From positions 13,465,124-13,529,123 of the forward strand of contig CAKAKS010000031.1 in NCBI GenBank assembly GCA_916700875.1: a stretch of DNA of 64,000 nt, read 5' to 3'. This document shows positions 35,344 to 45,420 of the stretch, one piece after another; position 1 is the stretch's first letter; the number at the start of each line of letters is the position of its first letter. The position numbers were made by a program, and so were the translations under genes. The notes under the pieces were generated by a model. The model saw only the letters and a program-made list of their open reading frames with translations, searched no databases and was not told the origin of the DNA. This stretch comes from Sebastes aleutianus. Lineage: Eukaryota > Chordata > Actinopteri > Perciformes > Sebastidae.

Positions 35344-36124
35344 ACCGTTTTACATCAAACCTGGTTGACACCTGTGGGATATCTACCAACTACTAGAGGA
35401 AATCCCCTCCTTGCTCAAAAGGACCAACCACCAGGTGAGCAGACTACCCACTGAACAACAACCTGATTGAGTTGAAGCTCTGCAGGCTGTATATCCGGTC
35501 CTGGCTCACCCCACCTCTCAACCGACCACTTCACACCTCACCTCCAGCCATCTGCCCGCCCCCGCCGTCGAGATCTGTCAGAGGTATGCCTGATATACAG
35601 AGAGATTTAACTCCCGGAAAGGCCTCGTCTCTCCTGCCTCTCTCCAATGCACATATCCTCAGTCGGTTACATAAGCAGGTTACTGTTAGCTTTCAGCAGT
35701 AACCTGATTTGTAAAATGTCACGGCAACAACAACTCCACTTTCTGTCATTGGGATAAGGGATTAGAGAAACCAGATTAGCACGGTTCAATTTCTGCTGGA
35801 GTAACCTGGAGTTTCTAACCAGGGTTTCCATGCGTGCACATGTGCATGAAAAAGACGTCAAATAGAGAAAGTATCAGTGTTTTTCATCAGTATGATAATA
35901 CTTGATGTAAGTACACAATGGCAAAAATATGGCCAAGATAAGAAAGAAATCAGATTTATAACCTGCTGCATATATACGCAGATTTTATCAACATTTCCTG
36001 CATAACCTCATGCCTCCAAGTACCCTGATATCTTACATCCATGTACAGATATTGAATATGTCACTACACATGTTCACTGTCCTGTCCCTGTCTGCTATAA
36101 AATAAGAAAGAATTCAGAGACATG
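35344..36124. other. Unclassified, partly GC-rich; likely old transposon debris
   Basis: 35455-35640 is GC-richer (CAGGCTGTATATCCGGTCC, CCTCACCTCCAGCCATCTGC) and may belong to the LINE relic just downstream. 35655-35830 has recurring GGTTAC/GTAACC words (CAGGTTACTGTTAGC, GCAGTAACCTG, GGAGTAACCTGGAG) like a known fish MITE family. Neither is firmly assigned. Confidence 0.3.
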
Positions 36125-36443
36125 CCCCATCACCCTGACATCTCTAATCTCTGAAAAAGTCGTGTTGGCCCATCTCAAAACCCCTCAGCTGGACCCCTCG
36201 TGGTGCGCCAACCGCGCTAACAGCCAGTGGATGATGCAGCCAGCAGGAGACTGCACTTCACCCTCCAGCATGTACAGTATTTTGAGGATTTTAGTTTGTG
36301 GAGCTCTGACACTCCACCGAGCTCTCTCAGCCAATAGTACCAGCATCTCTCCGGTGGTGGATCTCCGCTTCCTGACAGACAGAAAACACCGTGCGATGCC
36401 ACAAGAGCACCTCTCTTACTCACCGACTCTCAGCACAGATGTA
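36125..36443 (+). pseudogene. LINE reverse-transcriptase relic (CR1/L2/Rex-like)
   Basis: In one frame the translation reads PITLTSLISEKVVLAHLK, then CANRAN, resembling the 'RPVALTS..MK..E+LVLAHL....QFAYRAN' block of non-LTR reverse transcriptases. A frameshift follows, and LHFTLQHV appears in another frame (expected next in these enzymes). Further on, FLTDRKHRAM and HLSYSPTLSTD match the 'FLTDRKQ.V..G.H.S..+..STG' block. The catalytic YxDD region is absent. Several frame breaks, so it is dead. Orientation is plus. Confidence 0.7.
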
Positions 36444-37339
36444 AGGGTGGTTCAGCTTAAAATAACTGAAGAGATGTTCAAGTGGAGCAACAGTATGTGT
36501 GTGTACTTGAGTGTGTTTGGGGGGTAGATTGGAGTGGTGGTGCAATGTGTCATGCAGATTTCCCTCCTGTAAGACTAAAATAGTTCATGTACATTGAGTT
36601 GCCACGTTATTGGGTGCCGTCCAATCTAATGCAATCCAATACAACAGCTCTGCCATGAAAGCTCATAATGTAGTAGACACACATGTACATGGATATGCCT
36701 TTCTTAACATTTTGATAATACCTTATTGTGCTGAATTATGTAAATCACGTAAATTTCAAAGCATGTAATTGAGAAAGCATGCAACAAAACACACATGAAG
36801 AAAGAAAAAGAAAAAAAACTCTATCTCTGATTCTCGATTTGAGGTGAGATGCTGCCGGCATAATTCTGTATTCTCGAACTGTGATTAAAGACAGATGCTT
36901 TTCTAATTGCTCAAACATGCACTAACGACGCTGATGTTATTTGCAGCTCCGTGAACCGCTGCTTGTAATTATCGAAAACGCGACCTCTTCCTCGTCCTTC
37001 ACGGAGAAATCGATGAATGCAGTGTGGCATATTGGAGAGGGAATGCTAAAGCTGTGTAGAGCGCAGGGCGGGTGGCGGTGAACGGTGGTGGCTGGGTCAT
37101 TGACGTGGATTGATTGATGGTTCAGTTTGGCAATATTTATGATGTAATTAGCACACATGCATTTACTCAATGAGATATAAGATGGAAAGTGGAAGGGGAA
37201 ACGAGTTTCAAGAATAGCCATAATGGCATGCATTTTCATTCTCATAGTGTCGATAAAGAGAGTGAGATCCATCTTTATTGCTGCAATGACCTTGCTCATA
37301 TTGTCCACTTGTTTTCCTGTTGATAAGATTATACTGACC
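36444..37339. other. Unique sequence with a possible conserved non-coding element
   Basis: 36835-37005 is complex and not repeat-like: GATGCTGCCGGCATAATTC, TTTCTAATTGCTCAAACATG and CTTGTAATTATCGAAAACGCG. A TTATTTGCAG acceptor-like site at 36945 is followed by about 41 open codons, but without family resemblance. A regulatory element is my favoured reading. Confidence 0.25.
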
Positions 37340-37444
37340 TGCCAGATGGTTTGTTACACAGAACCATCTGAGGGAAAGGGCAGGCACTTTTAAAAAAAAA
37401 AAAGAAAACACTTGGCAGGTGATTGGATGAACCATCTGTCAATC
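37340..37444 (+). repeat. Repeat B, copy 2, left half
   Basis: CCAGATGGTTTGTTACACAG through CCATCTGTCAATC. It matches the intact copy at 50250-50716 up to the point where an A element is inserted. A short internal deletion and an A run distinguish it from that copy. Confidence 0.8.
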
Positions 37445-37957
37445 CAACCCGGTCTCACGGGAAGTTGAATAAATACCACGACATAACACAGACATTCTGC
37501 GTGTCATGGGTACGTACTTTAGCCCTTTTCACATGTCATTTGAAACATCTGTAGTTAGGTTTAGGAAAGAAAATCACTTAGTTAGGGTCAGGGAAAATGT
37601 CACGTTGGGCTTAAAATTGTTCAGTAAACTAAGTAAAACACACACGGAAACAACATACAAAAAAACTACAGAAAACACGTCACAAACATCAATAAAAAAC
37701 GTGACAAACGTAACTTACAGAATAAAAAAACGGTCAACAATGGTCTCGAACACGGGTCTCCTAGTTAAAAGTCCGGTGTTTGTTGGACCCACCCACCATA
37801 AGTGGTCTTTCTTGCTTATTATACAATGTCACCAACTCTTACCGTAGCATTTATACGCTGATGCATTTACATTACAGTCAGTACAGGATACATGGCGAAA
37901 TGAAATCACAATGGCATTATCGTGACATTTTATTTGTCATTTTGTGCAAAGGGGTTG
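37445..37957 (+). mobile_element. Repeat A element, copy 8, nested in repeat B
   Basis: Begins CAACCCGGTCTCACGGG and ends AAAGGGGTTG, so terminal CAACCC/GGGTTG are inverted. GTCAATC is duplicated exactly at 37438-37444 and 37958-37964. The uninterrupted B copy at about 50600 has this site once (CTGTCAATCAAACTC on its sense strand), which proves insertion and fixes the element ends. 513 bp, non-coding. Confidence 0.92.
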
Positions 37958-38085
37958 GTCAATCAAACTCTTGACAAATCCAGCCGGGAGACGAGCGAAT
38001 ACATCTTATCCATCGAGAAAAGCCTTCAATGCTGTTCTTTGCTATTCTTTAAATCAAGAAATACTCTCCAGTTCTGATACAACAG
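37958..38085 (+). repeat. Repeat B, copy 2, right half
   Basis: GTCAATCAAACTCTTGACAAA, then GGGAGACGAGCGAATACATC, CGAGAAAAGCCTTCAATGC and CTCCAGTTCTGATACAACAG continue repeat B after the nested A insertion, in the same order as in the copy at 50250-50716. Confidence 0.8.
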
Positions 38086-39183
38086 ATATTAACAAATATA
38101 ACAGATAACAATATTGCATATCAAAGTATAAGGATGCTTTTCCCGTCATGATGCATTGTATCTTAGCTCCAGAACCTCCAACAAGCCCTCATTTGGTGAG
38201 CAGGGATCTTTATGTATTGGAGAAAATCCACTGAGAGAATTCCCCCAAAAAATATGTCTTTACATAATTTTCATGCACATTAATTCAGTGGAGCTGCCAA
38301 ACAAAAAATGACTCCCTTGCCATCTTCTCTCTTTCCAGAAGTGGCCATCAAAAACTATGTTATCCAGCAATTACACTGCTAATATACTTCAAAAAATACT
38401 GCAGCATTTTCTCTCACAGAGACATCAGAAAAAAAGCCTGCACATTTTGATGTTAATCTTAAATGGCTATGATGCAGTTGGGGGCTCTTTCGGTTTTCTG
38501 ATACAATATCTGTGACACCGTGATGCCACTTTGTGCACGCTATTAAATGTTGCAATTTTCCAGCAAAAGACAGTAATGATAATAATAGCAATAGAAATAA
38601 AGAATAACACAATATTGGAAAAACAATTACATGAAGCCCAGTTTAAATAATTGCCTTGAAAAGCAATTTAGAAGACATTGTCTTTTGTCACCTAAAACCA
38701 TGTGATTGGCTTTAACATATTGTTCTTGTTCTTTAAACTTCGAGTGATAATGACCTCCACTATGTTTTGAACGAGACAGCAGCGGAGACAAAACAGCGTT
38801 CTGTAAAGAGAAAGCAATTGCAGGCCTATTTCAATGCCTATAATTGTTGGAAATCATTTGATGAGCTGACTTATTGCATGCTAAAAACAGGAAGGACATC
38901 ATTTCAAGGGCTATTTGTGCCAAAAACAACTTTATAAAATGTTATGATCAGAATGCAAAAAGGAAAGGTGGGGGGATTCCTTAAAAAACTGAATGTGATC
39001 TAAGACAAAAAAAAATACACTGAAAAAATATAGAACCGATACGGTCAAATACCACAAAACATATTCAAAAGCTGATATATTGCTATAGGGTTTTAAGTGT
39101 GGTGAGCCATTCACAAGTTCTGTATGAATATTAACGGTTGGGAAGAATGTTCAAACTCACTTGTTGATGAAAATGTTGTATAA
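38086..39183. other. No feature recognised
   Basis: AT-rich unique sequence with short open frames only. Confidence 0.4.
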
Positions 39184-39590
39184 GAGGAAACACTTCCTAT
39201 TACAGGTCCGCAAATTCCATGGTAAGTAGGTGATAATTAGCAAATAACGCTTTTGAAATTTCTTTGAAATTGCTGCCAAATCACCCCAACATTTACCTCA
39301 AAATTTAACAAGAACTACTAAATTATTTAATAATTATATTCCGCTATTTCCCAATAAGCAATAATAAATAACTGGTCATTTAATTAATAGTATTTGCATC
39401 ATGTCTATCAATTCACTTCATATTACTTTCCTGGAAATGTATTAAAGAAACTATACCTGCTTTGGGAAAGAGCGGGATATAATTATTAAATAATATTGGG
39501 GTAATTTAAAAGAAATTTCAAATACATTACTTGCTAACTATCACCTACTTACCATGAAATTTGCAGCCCTGTAAAATAAAGTGTTACCGT
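39184..39590. mobile_element. MITE with long terminal inverted repeats
   Basis: The left arm (GCAAATTCCATGGTAAGTAGG, TGATAATTAGCAAATAACG) and the inverted right arm (GCAAATTTCATGGTAAGTAGG, TGATAGTTAGCAAGTAATG) pair over roughly 60-70 bp. Outer parts GGAAACACTTCC and GGTAACACTTTA also pair. About 400 bp, AT-rich interior, no coding. It could fold into a long hairpin. Superfamily not assigned; target duplication not clear. Confidence 0.75.
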
Positions 39591-40721
39591 ATACGACATA
39601 CTTAATATATCTGAGACACTAGGGTTAACATATTTTTTTTAGGAGACAGGGCTGCCACATAACATTCTGTAACTATTCCTCCATGATTATACCCAATAAC
39701 AATATGTAGTTATGAAGCGACAGGATTGTGAGTGTTTATGCTTCAGTGATTAGTGCCATCCATCCATCCATCTCACAGTGTACTGGAAATACATCAGCCT
39801 AAGTAAGTGTGCGAGTGTAGGTGTGCATGTCTGCGCTAAATGTGTGTGCATGTGCATGTTTTTGTGTGTCAACAGCTTGACCCTCAGTACATTAATGACG
39901 CCAATTAAAACAGTTTTAATTACTGCTGCCTCAATTATGCCTGCCTCAACAGGCCTGTCTGCTTGACCCCACGCAAAGCAACACATACAAGCAGGAAAGC
40001 AGATGTGCATGCATACAAATATACAAACGATGCAGACACACACATTAATGCACTCACATTTCACAAATAGACATGACACACGCACACAAACGCTGGTCTC
40101 CAGTCAATCTAATGAGCCTTTCAAAGCCTCATAAGGCCTGATGATGATCATGACACAGGTTGTGTGAGTTATTATGATACACAAAGCTTAGGTGTGTATG
40201 TGTGTGTCAGTGTTGATATTCCAGTCATGTAAAGCCTGAGAGGCAATGTTGCCAGTCGCTTCCTCCTTCTTAGCGCTACAGCAGTCAGCCAAACACGGTG
40301 CATGTATGCACAATCGCGTTGGTTCATTACTGTGGAAGTGAAAGCCTCTTCTCTGTTTCTACAGGGAAATCTCTCCGTTTGCATTTTGAACACTTTTGTG
40401 TGTAATAATGGAAAGTCATGTCAGATTTTCTTCCTTAGTATATCTACATCAAACAAGGTGTGATTACAGCCATCTTTGCTTCACTGAAGCCTTTGTTGTA
40501 CCGCTGAGGTGGGCAAATAAAAGAACAGCTTTATCCTGAATCTTTCATCCTACGTTTATCTTCTCTCTGTGCCTTCTGAAAGGCTTTTGAAACAAAAAAC
40601 AAATATGTCATCACTCAGTCAACTCAGCTTTTAATCTTGACAAGGAGACAGAGTGCCACTCAAAATGATAACTCTTTAAATGAACTTTTACGTTTAAATG
40701 AACTTGAACGTTTTTTTTTCC
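39591..40721. other. Unique sequence with a possible conserved non-coding element
   Basis: At 39865-39970, TACATTAATGACGCCAATTA and a perfect 19-bp palindrome AATTAAAACAGTTTTAATT (39903-39921) lie within non-repetitive sequence: homeodomain-type sites in dyad symmetry. The flanks are TG/CA-rich. No gene recognised. Confidence 0.35.
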
Positions 40722-41398
40722 ACACCTGTAGTTGGGTTCATTTGGTCCGGACCAAGGGAAAAAAAATATGCATTGTTGCGTTTTAGTTCTGGTCATGACA
40801 TCATAAGAAGTCATACAGACTGAGAGGTAACTCGTTGATTGGACAGTTTTGGCGATTGTCAGCCTGCATCATCAGGACCCACGTGGGGAAATCAAATTCC
40901 AGTGACTGACATTAGATAGAGACAGGATAGTACAAAAGCTCCTTTGAGTACTCCCAGATGACTGGTGCGAATGTCGGGAGCGCGCGGGAACACGCTTGAG
41001 ACGCTTATACAGTAATGATTCAGGATATATTACTGTGGGATCACTGTCGCACACTTGTTAATAGACTTAATGAACTGACAAAGTACACGGAGCCGGATAC
41101 AAGCGCAACAGTTTGCCACAGGATTTGACCTATTAATCAGGGAAAATACCTGCACTGACGCGCAATCGTGTTAATTTGCATAAATATGTTTTATACATGG
41201 CGTTAAAAGATCGCTTCCTAAACAGATCTCACAATCAACAGATGGATTTATAATTTGTTTGGCTTTTGAAATCACGCTAAAATCACATATCTGCTATCAT
41301 AAAATCCTGCCTTTGAAAGACCCACCTTTTCAAGCGGTCTTGGTCGGGCAAATGGAGTTTGTTTTAACCGAACCAAACAAGCTCTTAGTCACACAGGC
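40722..41398. mobile_element. Possible Harbinger-like non-autonomous element
   Basis: Left end CACACCTGTAGTTGGG..TCATTTGGTCCGGACCAAGG and, inverted, right end CCTGTGTGACTAAGAGC..TTGTTTGGTTCGGTTAAAAC are roughly alike and resemble fish 'tttggtccggacc' elements. No clear target duplication; ends approximate. Non-coding. Confidence 0.35.
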
Positions 41399-41429
41399 TT
41401 CGATTTCTACTGGACTCTATGGGTAATAC

Positions 41430-41745
41430 TCTCCTCCAATCACGAGCACGCATTTGTCCACTGGAAATTTGCATAAGCGTAGCTGGCCAATCAGGACGTG
41501 CCTACCCGAATACGTGGATAGGTAGGGCAGTAATTCACTTTGGCTTTTTTTGGCTTCTTCACACCATAGGCGGGACTCCATTTGCCATGAAGGTTGTGTG
41601 TTTGAGGCATCCAGGCCACCTGAGTTTTGTTCGGTAGTCTTGAGAAGGTGGACTTAGGAGTAGACTGTCCCCCACTGCCTATTTATTTGCTGTGAGAAGT
41701 CACTGACAGACTCAGGAATCTCATCTGGAAGGATCAATCCATGGG
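41430..41745 (+). promoter_or_regulatory. Promoter-like cluster: CCAAT, octamer, TATA-like, ATG
   Basis: CCAAT at 41436-41440 and 41487-41491 flank a perfect octamer ATTTGCAT at 41467-41474. A TATTTATTT sits at 41680-41688, and an ATG at 41741-41743 follows about 55 bp later with a GGTAAT donor-like sequence next to it. CCAAT plus octamer is typical of octamer-factor-driven promoters (histone, snRNA, POU-regulated). The distance from octamer to TATA is long. I cannot link it to a gene; it could also be a MITE-borne motif. Confidence 0.25.
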
Positions 41746-41905
41746 TAATTGTTTTCTCCTAGAATGATTATGAGTTTCACTGATTTCACGACAGTCCGTG
41801 AATAAGTTATGAGAAGAGTCAATGTTTTTACAAGGGTAGATTTGAACAATGAGCAATGACAGGACAAAAGAACCATTCAACATTTAATTTGAAGGTTACT
41901 ACACT

Positions 41906-42811
41906 TTATATGCCTATGTGTCTTTTTAATGTCACCATTCTGAGAGGTCCAACAAAGTAGTCTGCCAAAGGGTAGTCATCTGTCAGTTCATCAAGCTCAA
42001 TCAAAACGGTTTCTCTGGCTGGACTTGCACTCAGCTCAAAGGCCCTTAAATGGTCCGTGTACCACCCAGAAAGCTTTCTCACCATGAAACACAGTCGTTC
42101 CTGTACAAAGTAAATCTGAAGAATCACTCCAAAATCAGGCAGTCCACTTGTAGACAGTGTCAAGTTGACATCCTTAGTAAGGTGAACTTCAGTTGTACCA
42201 GGGAAGTTCTGTTCGGTAGTCTGAGCAATTTCTTGTGTCAAATCATCCATAGGAACTGTTGAGACATTTGTGATCTCTAGGGCAGTTTCTTTTTCCAAAG
42301 TCACTAGCTTATGTTTAATAGCTAGCGAGAGTCGCACAGTCTACTAAAAAAAACTGTGCTTGGCTACAAATCGCATGGTCCGGAGTCCCACAAGAGGATC
42401 AGACAAACTGATCAGTTTGGGATAGTGCTCTAAATAATGATGTTTTGGTAGAAGTTGCATATCAGGGAAGAGTTCTTGGTACTCTTGTTCGCACAATTTT
42501 GCCTCCAAGATAGGCAATGGACTTATCTGTGTGTGTCGGAGCAACCACAAGCTCTAGAATATCTTTAAGTCCAATAGTATATGCCATGCCACTTTGTCCT
42601 CAGGCACCAGCTGCCCAATTATCAATGGGAGCGGTCTTAACCGGGCCCAATTGTCATGGGCGTTCCCAACTATTGTTCTCCTAGTTGAAAACATGTGTGG
42701 GATCACATGTGGCCTATTTGTCTTGTCTGCCCAATTACAATTTGGAAGTGTGTATATATGTATATATATATATATAATTTTTTTTTCGCTCTGTCTTTGG
42801 CACACATCCAC
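41906..42811 (-). pseudogene. Broken 3' part of a multicopy transposon-associated fish gene
   Basis: On the minus strand, in order: VIPHMFSTRRTIVGNAHDNW and IGQLVPEDKVAWHILLDLK (42811-42554); then, after a frame break, LLPKHHYLEHYPKLI and LRTMRF.AKHSFF (42550-42344); then, after a stop and a small deletion, LAIKHKL, EITNVSTVPMD, TEVHLTKDVN, GLPDFGVILQI, VQERLCF, ELDELTDDYPLADY and MVTLKR (42337-41906, ending in a stop). I recognise this order from large families of repetitive, often zinc-finger-bearing predicted proteins in fish, probably of DNA-transposon origin. At least two frame breaks make this copy a pseudogene. The N-terminal part is missing. Confidence 0.75.
42750..42776. repeat. (TA)n microsatellite
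   Basis: Alternating TATATA run with one TG interruption, inside the pseudogene region. Confidence 0.9.
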
Positions 42812-44433
42812 TTTTTTCTCTGTAAAAAATAACCCTTGTGTTAAAAATCATATAGTTAGGGACTGACCTACACAAGGTCAGAGCATTTCAAATTCTGCTC
42901 AGCGTGTCCCAGTGGGCCACATTATGTAGAGCAGTGCCATATATTACGGTCAGTAAGTATTCACCTCGCAACTAAGCATCTACGTTGTGTTCTAATTAAA
43001 TAGGACGCCATTATTTACTCCTTTCTCCTTCAACTACTCAGGGATTATCTATCACCCTCTTCACCCCACGCAGTCTGTCGTCATTGTAATGTTGTACTAT
43101 ATTTAGAGGAACAATTGCTCTTAAAGGTATACTCTCTGAGTTTGAGAAAACAACATCAACCATACGGAATCATTTGATCGTGTTTTACAGCATCCTCTTA
43201 CCGGTTTTAATATGTCCAAGCAGTTGTATGAGATCGTCTGACAATCTTTGCAGACCTGAGGTCATTGCTGAATGCAGTGGCAGGGAAGAAAAGTCTGTCA
43301 CATGTAGCCACTGTGACATGTTTTTTTGTTTTTTTTTCACTTATTTTCGGACCATTGTTTTTGGATGTTTAATTATATCATCAGGATTATCTTCTGCACT
43401 CAGCTCTCCTGACCTGTCTGTCTGTTAAGACACTTGTTGAACTGCCTGCATAGTTTTGGTTAACATATTTTACACTCCACTTGCTTCACACTTATTCTAA
43501 AATATATTTTGTTTTTTTCCACACAGCTGAACTGCCCTTTCAGCATGAAAGGAACAACACACTGCAGCTGAAAAGTTTTCCATTTATATTACCACAATTA
43601 TTTTTGCTTTGACAGTTAAATGGTAAAGGTTTGGACAGGGGAACTGTTTTTGTTTTTTAGTTTTCAGTACACAAGCACATATGCTAATAAGACTGACAGT
43701 ATACAGCCAGGCTAGCGGCTCTATGATGTAGGCATAGCGGTTGATAAGGAAGTGGGTATAAATGGAAAGATTATTTTAGCAGACACGGCTCATAATATAA
43801 CAGCTATCTTCTAACCGATGTTTGACAAATGTTCTAACCAAGTCCTGATCAAAATTACATGATTTAAAACAGATGCAATCATTTTACAGCACTCATAATG
43901 ACACGTCATTGACAGCACTTTTATCAGCCGTAATGACAGATCACAGAACACGTCGGAGGCGACAGCCTTGCAACTTTGTTGCTATATGGGGAAGTGCTTG
44001 TCGATGTCTGTGAGGTTGACAATTATGCATCTGCTCTTTTGAAAAGCCCCTTTTATTCTCTGCTTTCGCACAACAATGAGACACACTGGTCTGCGTTTTC
44101 AATTTCCTCCACTTGGCAGGAGGTTTTTGAGAACCTCTTATTTCCAGCAAATAGAAAAAGATGCATTTTCAACTTGATCTGCACAAGTGTGGACATTGCC
44201 TGTAATAACAGACCAATAAGCCATTGTGCCATTCTCTATCCATAGCTCTCCCTCCTCTATTTAATGAAAATGAACACCATCTATCTCTGTCTGTCACTCC
44301 CTCCATCTCCAGGCTCTTCCCTCAGCCCATTTGTCCCTCAGCCAGTGATACCAATTACTTCTCCTCCCTTGCAACAATCTTTTACTTTCGCTCCCCTTTC
44401 TGCATCTCTTCCCTCTCTGAGTTTGTTCTTTTC
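42812..44433. other. No gene recognised
   Basis: Unique sequence. 43925-44215 is complex and contains GACAATTATGCATCTGCTC and GCCTGTAATAACAGACC, possibly regulatory. 44230-44420 is pyrimidine-rich. Confidence 0.35.
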
Positions 44434-45420
44434 TACCCTTACAAAAAAGAAGTATACTTCAAGTATAATCCCAAGTATACTTTATGTAATAAGTATACTA
44501 ATATCAATGAACTAGTAGTATACTTGGTAGTGTACTACTTCAATACTTCTTGGGATTAAATTGGCCTACTGGTTAGTTTATAAAAGTATTATTTTAATTA
44601 CAGGAGTAGTAGTAAACTTTGAGTACACGACTAGTTTACATCCCAGTTGTATTTTGTACTGCAATTATAATATGAACTACATTACAAGTGAATTTATACC
44701 GTAGGTATACTATTAGTTTACGAGTTATATTCTTCTAGCCCACGTTTTAGTTTATGAAAGTACACTTCAAGGAATACTCTCAGTAAACTACTAGTGTAGT
44801 AGTTTTTACTGCACGTATACTTGTAAGTTTTCTTTAAGTTAACTTATAGTATTTAGACAAATATACTTACACTTTTCTGTATACTTGTGGGTATTTGTGT
44901 ACTTGGAGTTTTCTGTATATTTGTCAAGTACACTTAGACTTTTCTGTATATTTGTCAGTAAAAGCCAAGTATACTTGGACTTTTCTGTATACTTGCCAAG
45001 TACACTTAGACTTTTCTGCATACTTGTCGTTATAAGCCAAATATACTTGGACTTTTCTGTACACTTGCCAAGTACACTTAGACTTTTCTGTATACTTGTC
45101 GGTATAAGCCAAGTACACTGAGACTTTTCTGTATACTTGTCAAGTACACTGAGACTTTTCTCTATACTTGCTAAGTACACTGAGACCTTTCTCTATACTT
45201 GCCATTATAAACCAAGTATACTTGGACTTTTCTTTATACTTGTCAAGTACACTTACACTTTTCTGTATACTTGTCAGTATCAGCCAAGTATACTTAAGTA
45301 TAATTTTGTTAAATTCATCTCTGATAAGTACATACAAATAATCAGAAAGCATACTCATTTTAAGTTTTAAAAGAAGTATATTAATAGCATACTTGAATAA
45401 ACTTCTTTTTTGTAAGGGTA
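44434..45420. mobile_element. MITE D, copy 1 (987 bp), TA-flanked, with internal minisatellite
   Basis: Ends: TACCCTTACAAAAAAGAAG..TATACTTCAAGTAT at the left, and ATACTTGAATAAACTTC..TTTTTTGTAAGGGTA at the right, an inverted pair of about 32 bp. If the outermost TA is the target duplication, the element is CCCTTAC..GTAAGGG, compatible with a Tc/mariner-type or related TA-inserting transposase. The left half is shared with the copy at 55618-55945. The right half is taken up by a 12-unit tandem array. No transposase. Confidence 0.85.
44871..45298. repeat. Minisatellite with alternating 31-bp and 41-bp units
   Basis: About twelve units begin ACTTTTCTGTATACTTG. Short units continue CAAGTACACTTAG (31 bp in total). 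Long units carry an extra AGTATAAGC-type insert and end CCAAGTATACTTGG (41 bp). From unit 2 the order is S L S L S L S S L S L, so short+long forms a 72-bp higher-order unit. Because 72 is a multiple of 3, open frames persist on both strands (44839-45180 minus, 44885-45121 plus), but these are by-products. Confidence 0.92.

Noticed and set aside
41906..42811. An intact functional gene on the minus strand
   Set aside because: At least two frame breaks and a missing N-terminal part show it is a pseudogene.
44839..45180. 113-codon repetitive open frame on the minus strand (and 78 codons on the plus strand)
   Set aside because: Both lie in the 31/41-bp tandem array, whose 72-bp dimer keeps frames open by arithmetic; no start context, domain or non-repetitive part.
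44871..45298. CRISPR-like look of the tandem array
   Set aside because: Units abut directly with no unique spacers, the context is eukaryotic and the array is inside a MITE.
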